Source of the DNA: Alopecurus myosuroides
Taxonomy: Eukaryota; Streptophyta; Magnoliopsida; Poales; Poaceae
Direction of reading: 5' to 3'
DNA length: 64,000 bases
NCBI GenBank assembly: GCA_028641055.1
Contig: CM054060.1
Location: 62,277,371-62,341,370 of the forward strand
The notes beneath the pieces were generated by a model. That model was not told where the DNA came from, did no database searches, and saw only the letters and a program-made list of their open reading frames with translations. Of this stretch, positions 23,197-33,076 are shown piece after piece. The position numbers were made by a program, and so were the translations under genes. Each line of letters begins with the position of its first letter. The stretch's first letter is position 1.

Positions 23197-25641
23197 CTAC
23201 ACGGCCTCGTCGCTCGAGGTACCCATCTCCGACCTCGTGAAAATCGGCGACGCCTGGCGCTGGGTAGCCGCCGTCGAACCAACCCCGGAACTCGGCGAGG
23301 CACGACCACCGGCACCGCCATGAACCGGTGTGGTCTGACGAGACGAACTCGGCGAGGCTGTCATCTCTCGGGAACCCGTGGGCGAGGCATCAGGACGACC
23401 AAAGGGTCGATGCGTGGAGCATCCCGAGCCCTACATGCATGTGTGAGCAAAAGTTAGCAAGTTAGAATGCACATGATATCGATCACAACTAGTTTGCCAA
23501 ATTACTTACCGGAGTCGATGAGTAGTATGCAACAGCGAACATATCCTTCGACGGGGCCCGTGGCGCCGGCCCCGGGATCGGTGGTGCCTCTGGTAGCGAC
23601 GTCGGCCTCTCACCAGTGATAAGAAACATGCGGGTCGCCTGCAAGATAGGGTAGATGTTAGGCGTTGTAGATATGAAGGTTCAAACCACGGGAAATGAGA
23701 CTTGTAATATTTTATAGAAACAACAGGTTGTAACTTACATTATCGAGCATCTCTCTATACTCGGCGTATGCCTGTGAGACCTGCAGCCACTCGTTATACG
23801 CCGTCTCATACTCCGCAAAAGCGGCTGCGTAGGCCGCCTCGAAAGCAGGCTACAATCCCAAGAAAATTGAATCTCGTGAACAGTCACCTCAGGAACGAAT
23901 GTCGAAAATAGGATGAAATTGAGACAACTTACATCGTGGTCAGCTCGGGAAGGCCGGCGATGACGCGTGACCTTTGGGTCATCGGCGGTGAGGGTAGACT
24001 TGACACGCGTCAAGCTCAACTCAGGCATGTGCGGGGTCACCGTATCAGCTAGGAAGTAACGCCCATGCTCCCTGCCACCTCCCGCCACGACCAACGCTCT
24101 CATATCGGTCTCGTGCTCCAAAGGGTTTTCCACATGCGGATGGAAAGTCTGGAAAGTCGAGCAGTACAAATCCAACTTGTCCTTTGCGTTGCCGTAGTAC
24201 TCGGGAACCTCGGGAGGAGGCTTGGATGGATCGGGCTTCTTAAGCTTTATTGTTTCCCATGCTTTCACGTCCGAAACAAACGCTCCAGTAGATTGCGCCT
24301 GCGTATCAAGTAGGAACACAAGAGGAAATGTTATGTTCATCAAGTAGGAAAACAACACGAAATAGATGCAGGTTGTTCCATGTATACCATCTTTTCCTTG
24401 AAGTTGGCAAGGCCGCAGGCACCCGCACGGTGTGTCCCGACGTGGCCACGGTTTGCCTTGTTTCGGTCGCTCACGGCTTTGAACTCGGCGTCTTGCCCGA
24501 GCCACTTTGTCGCCACCGCTTCCCATGCGTCTTCCCTACCTAAGGTCCACGAGGGTCGAACCTGAAAAATCGATACTCATTTGAAGCACAGAAATTGCAA
24601 ATGCACCTTAGCAGCAACATATGAACTTTTTGACAATTTACTTACCAACATGTAATCATCCAGGGTCATGTTAGGTGGATTCTCCACATTCTCGTGCTTC
24701 GGCGCCCTCTTGCCCAACTTCTCAGAACTGAATAAGTTCATGGACGTATTCTTTTGATTATAGAACTGTTGCGGCACCAATTTCTTACAAGCCCCCTGCA
24801 AAGTCTGGTCCGCCTTCTCCTGATCCTCCGGAAGCACCCTAAAGAATCTCTGTAAATTAGGCATAAAAGTAATTGTGAGAGTCATGAGGTAGCATGGTGG
24901 AGTCATCAACTATCAACTATGAAAAGAAATTTGAAGAGTTTGTCTTACCCAAAACCTGGTGATAACAGCGTCAGCAGCTGACTCGTAGCCAACCCAAGGG
25001 GCGGCCTGATAGTCGGGCCAACTGTTGGCTAGAACCCTCTCGCCACCGGGGACGGGAGAGTAATAGCCCGGCCAATACTTCCTAAGCAGAGATCCAACCA
25101 GGCTGTTAGGAGTACGCTTGATCCCCGGTGGATAAATCCAAGTGCTGCACAATAATGAAACATTAATACACGTCAACATGAAATTACCGTGTTCAAAATG
25201 GGTAGTCATTTACCTTTTGCCGTTGCCCTTAATGAGGGTTCTCGCCTCCGGTGCAGGTTCCTGTGACTCATCAGGTACCCCGGATTCCCCACGTAACTTT
25301 AGCTTCTTCGGAGCCTCGGGGTTCTCCTCTCCAGAATCCTCGTCCTCCACCTCGGCCTCCACCTCGGCCTCCACCTCGGCCTCCACCTCCTCGTCTCGAG
25401 ACTGCTCCTCCGCCTCGGCCTCAGGAGACTCCTCCACTCGTGCCCGTCCACCTAGTCGTCCTCCAGCTCGTCCTCCACCTCGGCCTCCACCTCGGCGTCC
25501 CCTCTGGGGAAGTGCATCAGAAGCTACCCCTCCACCTCGTCGTGCACCTCCTCTCTCACCCCCCTCCTGAGTGTAACGCGGGTTCGCAAACCGCCGGCGC
25601 TGCGACTTGCTCAAGGTGGCCGAGGATTCCTTGCCGCTCAT
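23197..25641 (-). CDS. TNPA-like CACTA protein (Transposase_24 type)
   Basis: Eight exons read on the minus strand: 25641-25214, 25144-24949, 24849-24646, 24561-24388, 24298-23933, 23849-23739, 23638-23510 and 23430-23197. All have GT..AG borders; lengths sum to 1842 nt, giving 613 residues with no stop or phase conflict. The start is the ATG of MSGKESSATLSKSQ. Exon 1 is basic and Gly/Arg-rich, then strongly acidic with EVEA repeats; exons 2-5 hold the conserved Ptta/En/Spm plant transposase region (PF03004), including WIYPPGIKRTPNSLVGSLLR; exon 6 is an Ala/Glu/Tyr helix; the C-terminus is Ser/Thr/Pro-rich. TNPA-type proteins bind subterminal repeats and bring the ends together, and in maize Spm also counter methylation. 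The start lies 5 nt after the predicted TNP2 stop. Exon limits are my reading, not transcript-supported. Confidence 0.8.
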
Positions 25642-25646
25642 ATTGC

Positions 25647-28600
25647 TCAATCACCTGCATTGACAAAGGGTAAACAATTAATAAGCATGTTCAAAAATAT
25701 ATAGTAAGCATAATAAAGAATGCAAGGAAAATAAGTATTAAGCTAACTACATGAGAGAAATTAAATACTAAGCATAAACATAAAAGACCCTCACCATCAC
25801 TCTCATAGTTAAATCTTGTGTTCTCATTGTCACTATCAGAATCACTATCACGTGAGTAGTACGGTGGATGCTCATCGCACGGTGGAGGCTCATCATTGGC
25901 AATGTCCGAATGAAACTTGTTGAGCATATCTATGTCCTTTAGATCCATCACTGCCTCACCGCCTGTTTGTGATTCGTTCTCGAGGTCCACAAGATCTTGT
26001 ATGCCAAAGTCCCCAAAGCTCTCTTGCTCTTGGTAGAAAATCCCCTCATATGTTTTAGGGTCGATGTTGTTGTAATCATCGTCCGAGGGCATGGGTAGCT
26101 TACCATGTGGTGATACATGGAACACGACTTCCCATCCATTGAGTCCATCTTTCTTGCATGGGTAGGGCAAATAATAAACCTGCTTCGCTTGGTGAGCCAC
26201 AACAAAGACATCGGATCGGCTATAGGTGGTTGAAGGCTTAACTTCAACTAACCCAATGGAAGGGGTTTTTCTCAGTCCATGCTCCGTTGGGTCAAACCAG
26301 TGGCATCTGAACACGACGAGCTTGAGTTCTATGTTCGTATTATTGTACGTCACCTCGTATACGTTTTGTAACCTCCCATAGTAATCAAACTCTCCGGCTC
26401 CTTTGGTGAAGACCCCGGTATTTATAGTTTTTGCATTGGGCCGACTGTTCTGGTGAGACTCTGTATGGAAGCGAAACCCATTCACGTCATACTTCTCATA
26501 CATCTCAACTTTACGATTACAACCTTGGGAGACACATCTCAACTCATCCGACATCACAATAGTGGGATCACCTCCCTACAAGTTTGGTACAAATTGTTCT
26601 GTGCATTAGTTACGTGTAATAAGATGGACAAGACACGAATTGCAAGGTAGGAGGGACAGGTTAGAGTTTACCTTTTCCCTAAACCAAGCCGTGAAATTTT
26701 TCTTTCCGGGGGCACCCTCTTTCATAAGAGTGTCCAGCTCGGCTTCATCGGGGTCCACAGTTCCCGGCCACATTTCATCGGTGAATTGCCTAAAAGGACA
26801 ATATACGTATTAGACCAAAACCAAGATACTAGTTGAAAAGATACTTTGTTCACCATTTTACCTAAGGAAACTGCCCGCCTCATTTTGCTCGTCGCGGGTC
26901 ACTTCTTTCATGTTTTGAAGCACATAGAGCATTATGCACTCCTGCTCTTCGAAGGTCAAGTTATACTTCTTTGCGCCACCGGCCTTGCCACCGGGAAACT
27001 GGAAGAGGAGGAGCTTGGGGTCTTGCTTGGGCTCATCAACATTGTACCGAGAGGCCTGGTTATGCATAGTGGGAACATCATCGGGAAAGTAGGTTAGCCT
27101 GGCGTCTGCCATCTCCTGGAGGACAGTTGCCTCAGCTATGCATGCTTCAATCTTATTTTTGTTTCCACACTTGGTTCGAATATACTTAAACTCTCTCTCA
27201 ATACAAAACTGCCAACGAAATTGCACCGGTCCACCCAATAGTGCCTCGTTCGCGAGATGCACAACAAGATGTGCCATCGGAGTAAAGAAGCCAGGCGGAA
27301 ATATCATCTCTAAGTTGCATAGCAACTCCGGCACTAGCTCATGCAGCTTCTTAATCATCAGGGGACATATCTGCTTAGCACAAAGCGTGCGGAAGAAATG
27401 GCTCAACTCCGCGAGCACACGCCAGACACGTTCGGGGAGATACCCTCGAACCATCACCGGCATCAGCCGCTCAATCCATATATGATAGTCGTGACTCTTG
27501 AGCCCGTTGACTTTTCCCGTTGAAAGATTGACTCCCCTACTTATATTCGAACAATATCCATCAGGGAACATCACGACGTATTTGAGCCACATGAACGCCT
27601 CTTTCTTTTGGATACTATTAAGGCAGTAGAAGGCATGCGGCTTGAACCAGTTTTTTCGACGGCCCTCAGGTTCCTGCATGTGTAATCTCTCCCTATCACA
27701 GAGCTTCTGAACATCGACTCTAGCCTTCACATTGTCCTTTGACTTCTCAGGAATGTTCAGGACAGTGTGAAACAGAGACTCTCCGACATTCTTCTCGGTG
27801 TGCATCACATCGATGTTATGGGGAAGTTCGAGGTCCTTGTAATATGGGAGTTGCGTAATGCTTGCCACGTGAGTCCAGTTGTGGTCCACACCATATCCCG
27901 AATATCGTGGGCCATTTCCCTGAGCAAGCACGAGAGCACTTAGCTCGGCATCAACAACTGCACCATCAAAAGTTGGTATCTCTGCCTCTACACGCTCAAC
28001 TCTGCCCTTCTTAAAGTTCTTTTCGTCATCTCTAAACCGATGTCTTCTTTTGAGAAACTTTCGATGCGTGTCAAACGCGGAATACTTCTTACCCGCGCTT
28101 AGCCAAAGAAACTCAAGCCGGTTCCTGCACACTGGGCATGGGAACTTACCAGCTGTACACCATCCGCAGAATAGGGCGTACCCCGGCATGTCGTGCATGG
28201 AATACTGGAACCAAACTTTCATCAAAAAGTTCCTCTTCGATGCACGGTCGTATGTGAAGGTACCGTGGTGCCAAGAGTGGTTTAGATCATCCACAAGCGG
28301 CTGCAAATAGACACTCAAATTCTTCCCAGGGTATTCAGGCCCTGGAATGATCAATGACAGGAATATGTTCTTCCTTTGCATTAGGACTCCGGGAGGGAGG
28401 TTGAGCGGAATAACAAACACGGGCCAGCAGCTGTACGAGGCAGTCGACATACCATACGGATTGAAACCATCGGTTGCTATCGCAATTCTGACGTTCCGAG
28501 CCTCGGCTGCCTCCTCAGGGTATTTTGCATCGAAATTCTTCCATGCCATACCATCAGATGGATGTCCCATCTTTATCCGTCCGTGCTCGTCCTCGTATCT

Positions 28601-29485
28601 CTTCCCATTCTTGTGCCAGGTCATCTGGGTGGCAGACTCCTTATTCATGTAAAGTCGCTGGATTCTTTTTATGAACGGGAGGTACCGAAGAATCTTCATG
28701 GGGACTTTTGTCTGCCTCTTCTGACCATCACGTCCATTTACCTCATGATACCTAGAGGCCCCACACTTGATACAGTACTTGTCTTCCGCAAACTGTTGCC
28801 GAAACAAAACGCAGCCTTTAGGACAGCAATCTATCTTCTCATAATCCATGTTCAGCTCTCGCAGGATTTTCTTTGTTTCGTACATGCTTTTAGGCAAACA
28901 ATGTCCTTCAGGCAGCATGTTACCATATGTTTGCAGATGAGATTCAAAGCATGAACGGGTATTGCCGTGCTTGAGCTTTTCGGCTAGGGCTTGGGAGATG
29001 GCATCGAGCTGACAAATTTTTGCACCATCGTACAGAGGCCTCTGACCCGAGGACATCATACGAAAATAGGACTGTGCGGTTGGCTCTGGTTCCTCTGGTT
29101 CACTCGGTTCGGATGGTTCCTCCCGTGAAGGTGGCGAATCTGGTATGTCGGCATCACGGAGATCTTCTAGGAAGTTTCTTATCCCATCATCCTCAATGCC
29201 ATTGATCCGCTGCCGCATCACCCTACCATTTTCACGTTCGTACTCAGCAAAGTCGATCGTCGTGGTGTACTCCGCCCAATACCCATAAGACCATAGGTGT
29301 TTAGTCATATCTTGCTTTCCCTTACGAAGACGCAGCTTGCATCGAGCGCAAGGGCAACCTGGACGGATGCCCGACTTTGAACCACGCCCTAACTCCCTCA
29401 CTAAGAAATTAGTCTTCCATACCCACTCATCTGTTCTTTCCATCGCATTTTTTCGGCCAGTGAACATCCAACCATTATCAGCCAT
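25647..29485 (-). CDS. TNP2-like CACTA transposase, one apparent frameshift
   Basis: Exons at 29485-26862, 26789-26671, 26575-25795 and a short last exon 25654-25647. Exon 1 (874 codons) has a Transpos_assoc N-terminus with CPCARCKLRLRKGK, the Transposase_21 core with ATDGFNPYG (probable catalytic Asp) and a DUF4218 region containing FPPGFFTPMAHLVVHL. Exon 3 holds DUF4216 (RCHWFDPTEHGLRKTPSIGL) and ends in an acidic Asp/Ser/Glu tail. Exon 2 encodes QFTDEMWPGTVDPDEAELD but has one base too many in an A6 run (plus-strand T6 at about 26696-26701), which shifts the frame into a TAG before exon 3. This may be a real mutation or a homopolymer sequencing error. The protein is the catalytic transposase of CACTA elements. 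Apart from this base the gene looks intact. Confidence 0.85.
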
Positions 29486-29642
29486 AATCTGCTGTATTGC
29501 GAGGCAAACAACACATATTGTATTCGAGACAGGTCAAATAATCTGCTGTAATCATCTCAAATAATAGCATGAAATTAAATGCATGATATTTTTATTTCCT
29601 AGCGGCAAAACCTACATATCTAATAGGTAAGGGTCCTAGCAG

Positions 29643-29851
29643 CCGCCGGATCCGTAGATTGAGTACGTTTTCCATGCTCTACCCCGATCCGAGACAGAAT
29701 TTCGGCAGCACCTCCCCGCTGCTCTCCCGATACACGTCTCGGCAAAAAGCCGAGAGAATGTGCATAAGGAGAACAACGGGGAAGCGCTACCGAAATCCTG
29801 ACCCAGACCGGAGCAGAACATGGAAAACGTACCCAACTACGCATCCGCCGA
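29643..29851. repeat. 208-bp imperfect foldback upstream of the transposase
   Basis: Arms of about 103 bp pair around the centre TCTCGGC-AAAAA-GCCGAGA (about 29737-29755). Left-arm GTACGTTTTCCATG matches right-arm CATGGAAAACGTAC, and similarity continues outward to CGCCGGATCCGTAG / CTACGCATCCGCCG. Pairing looks near 80% by eye. It lies about 160 bp upstream of the TNP2 ATG and would be in its 5' leader or promoter. Confidence 0.75.
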
Positions 29852-29865
29852 CTGTCCCGTGAATG

Positions 29866-29930
29866 CCGCAAGCGTTACGGTTCAAAATATGCCTACCACT
29901 ATTGCATATTTATCTTCGTAACGCTTGCGG
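29866..29930. repeat. hairpin next to the foldback
   Basis: CCGCAAGCGTTACG (29866-29879) and its exact complement CGTAACGCTTGCGG (29917-29930) flank an inner pair AAATATGC / GCATATTT. The outer sequence CCCGT is also mirrored (ACGGG). Two-step stem with a short loop. Confidence 0.75.
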
Positions 29931-29931
29931 A

Positions 29932-30961
29932 CGGGAAATGACACCTAGGTGACGCGACAAAAAAAATGCGAGGGAGAAGACAGAGTTCTAGCTCACCCGC
30001 GGCGGTAGAGGACGTAGTCGAACAACGGCGTGACGGGGTCGGGGATCGACGGTGTGGCGGGGTCGGGGATCGACAGCGTGTCGTGGCGGCTCCAGACAGC
30101 GGTGGCGGGGTCAAAGATCTATGGCGTGTCCTGGCGGCTCCTACCCGACATCCTGTAGCACATAATATGTGAATTAGAAAAACAGATATCTATAATATGC
30201 AGATAATATGCCAAATCTAACAGCTAATCTCTCGCGAACGAACAAATCCGTAGGCTCGTTATTTGTTATGTTCGTTTCCTAACAAATATGGAGTTATCCA
30301 AAATAATATTAAGTTTAATTTGTTTATTTTACCTGTAACTGGAAGTAAGCAGCTCGAATAAAAACACTATTTACCTTTACATTCATGTTTTTTTAACATT
30401 TATGCTATGAAAATGCAAAGCGGCATTTAAGCAACGAAAATTTGGAACTGACAATGTAGTTTGGCCATCAATTGCTTACGTTACATATGTATTCTACATG
30501 GTACAATGCCGCCTCTGTTTACAATATTTCAAATTTCTAAGTCTTTGTGCGAAAGCTTACAACAGATACGTAACCATAGTGTAAGATGGCCAGCAGGAGT
30601 GATTGTTTGAAGAAAAAAAAGATCAACGAAAAATCAACTAAACTCAGTGGCAACATACTCCCTCCAATGAAAAGAAGGGGTCGTATTTTCTTCCAAGCCG
30701 ATATATGCCTTTGAGCAGCAATTACTCAATTAGCATCATCAGATTGATGCTTCAAATTAGTTGCTTCCGCTAATGTTTTTTCTCTTGCACAAAGTACCCT
30801 GTGATGATTTGTAAAAAGTTTGTCCGACAAAAACAGAGTATATGTAGCTTATATCTTTCATGATCTGGAGTGCTCCAGATCACTATGTTTGGTCTGTGTG
30901 CAGGGACAACGAGGCAGAGTGGCTGACATGCCGAAAGGGCCAGGACGACAAGGAGGCTGTA
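29932..30961. other. CACTA internal region without recognised gene
   Basis: AT-rich to mixed sequence after a GC-rich start at 29990-30130 containing a duplicated GGGGTCGGGGATCGAC phrase. No transposase or host gene segment recognised. TACTCCCTCC near 30657 resembles one end of a Stowaway MITE but I could not find the other end. Confidence 0.4.
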
Positions 30962-31199
30962 GAGCAGGGAGCGGTGGACATGGCCGTGCAGACCAGTGAC
31001 ACGACAAAGGAGGCATTGAAGGGTTCCTGCGTGACTGTATTGGGAGGCTCCTCCACCACAAAACGTCTCCATGACACTTCGAGCAGGGAGCGGTGGACTT
31101 GGCTGTGCAGACCAGTGACACGACAAAGGAGGCATTGAAGGGTTCCTGCGTGACTGTATTGGGAGGCTCCTCCACCACAAAACGTCTCCATGACACTTC
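30962..31199. repeat. 119-bp tandem duplication
   Basis: Two adjacent copies, 30962-31080 and 31081-31199, beginning GAGCAGGGAGCGGTGGAC and ending CCATGACACTTC. They differ at only a few positions, so the duplication is recent. Confidence 0.9.
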
Positions 31200-31599
31200 G
31201 ATTATCAATCAGCTGAAATGAGTGTGCTTTGCTGAACAGCGGGTAAGAACGACTATGAGATAAGGAGGGCCAAACTTCTACTGCCATATTACCATGCCGC
31301 ACACTATTCTAGCAGCCAGTTTGCATTGTGATTAGGTTGTTTCTGAAAATGTACTAGAGCATAGAGGCTGATTCAGCGAGGTTTCATGGTAGGCATATTC
31401 TGTTTCTTAACAGAAGTATAGAGGTTCAGATTTACATCGCTGAATTGTTGCTTAATGTGATTCAAAAAAGTGCATACAATAGGATCAAGGAATTGATATG
31501 TGTTGTTCGTTCCCACTGGTCTCTAACGTCATATTATGGATGCTTAAATGCAACTTGAAAATAAGTATTTGCAGGTGTTTAGTTCACCTGGATCGAATG

Positions 31600-31935
31600 G
31601 CAGGGGCCGACGACGACCGCCTGCTCTCGCGTCGGGGAGGGCAGTGGCACGTGGGTCTCGCGCCGGTACGCGCCCACTCGCAGTTGGACGGGGACGCGGC
31701 GGCCGGGGTGGCGCGGGGGACGGGGACGCGGCGGCCGGGGTGGCGCGGGGGACGGGGACGCGCGGGGACGGGGACGGGGCGGCGCGGGAGGGGCTGGGGG
31801 GAGGCGGCGGCAGCGTACGGGGAGGCGACGGCGGACGGGGAGGGGACGGACGGCGGCGGCGGTGGACGGGGAGGCGCCGGACGGCGGCGGCGGCGGCGCG
31901 CGGGGGGGAACCTGGGAGAAGACGCGCGGGGGGTA
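31600..31935. repeat. very GC-rich, G-run block with internal repeats
   Basis: Contains a duplicated ~36-bp stretch with GGACGCGGCGGCCGGGGTGG (31692-31764) followed by many GGGGACGGGG-type runs. The plus strand has dense G-tracts able in principle to form G-quadruplexes. ORFs through it are Gly/Arg- or Pro/Arg-rich in all frames and not supported as genes. Confidence 0.7.
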
Positions 31936-32024
31936 GCTGGGAGTTAGGTTTCGCGTTTTTTTTTTCTCCGCGTTAAGTCGATCTGTATACACGCGTGCGT
32001 GTTAAAAAAAAACAAATTCAACAC

Positions 32025-32050
32025 ATACGCCGACGGCTTGCCGTCGGCAT
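32025..32050. repeat. internal copy of the CACTA subterminal motif
   Basis: TACGCCGACGGC followed by TT and GCCGTCGGCATA gives a near-perfect palindrome made of the same motif as the element ends, but 11.5 kb from the right end. Confidence 0.6.
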
Positions 32051-32619
32051 AGGTTGTCAGTTTTTTTCCCTCCCCGAGCGTTGCACGCGTGCGTGTTATT
32101 AAAAAAAAAATCTATACCACCGTTTTTTCTTATTTTTTTACTCGACCTGCCACCTAGCGTATAAACCACCGTTTAGTTCGATATACTTCAATACGATTCC
32201 ACATATTTGTTGTCTAATGTTAGGCACTGAACTAGCCATAGCCGATGATAAGATGTTTACTGAAAACAAGACTGGCTTTTCCCGTATGCAACTGAAGTGG
32301 ATATCGGGAAGTTCACTCTGGCACACGGTAGAAAATGCTTTTGTCACTCGAAAAATATTTCTAAATGTAAAAAAAATGGTGCGCACATCTCGACATTCTA
32401 GTGCATGTTAAATTTCTCGGAAAATCGATACTTTTGTAGCGTATGTAATAAAGGAAAAAAGTTGGGAAATGTCTTTTTGCAGCACCAATTTTTTTTTTCT
32501 TTGTACATAGATCTCAAAAAATTGTCGGTTTTCTGTAAAAAAATTTAAGCTAGATCTTTTGATATTTTTTACGAGGGGACATGTGCTAGTTAAGCCTAAA
32601 ATTTCATTCTAGGTAACTA

Positions 32620-32749
32620 CTCCCTCTGTTCTAAAATAGATGACTTCCATTTTTTCATACATGCATGTATCTAGACACTAAAACATAAACATATCTACAT
32701 ACATGTATGTATGGATAAATAGAAATCATCTATTTTGGAACGGAGAGAG
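32620..32749. mobile_element. Stowaway-type MITE, 130 bp
   Basis: Ends CTCCCTCTGTTCTAAAATAG and its inverted counterpart (CTATTTTGGAACGGAGAGAG), flanked by TA on both sides (32618-32619, 32750-32751). Non-coding Mariner-related MITE, inserted inside the CACTA element. Confidence 0.9.
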
Positions 32750-33076
32750 TAAAATGATAGAGTGACTTATTTTATTCTGGGGAAAGTGCTAGAGTAACTT
32801 GAGATAAGAGAGAAGTGACACGTCATGATCGCATCACATCCATGTGCTCTCTGCTTTGCTCGATGGACGCTAGCTAGGTGCTGCACGGCGTCGTTGGGTG
32901 TTTTCATTCCCCGTTCATACATACGTAGATGTTGCTGGAGGCTTGACCATGCTACTACTGCTGACTGGTCCTTCGGATTCGGCTGCAATATTCTGTTTGG
33001 TCGCTGTCTCAAAAGGGATGGGATGGACCATCCATATTTTGTGGATGGGATGGGATGGACCATCCATATTTTTTCT

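Noticed and set aside
31498..31992. Gly/Arg- and Pro/Arg-rich ORFs
   Set aside because: Base-composition artefacts of the G-run block, with no domain or splice evidence. Capture of a host gene fragment by the CACTA element was considered but nothing recognisable was found.
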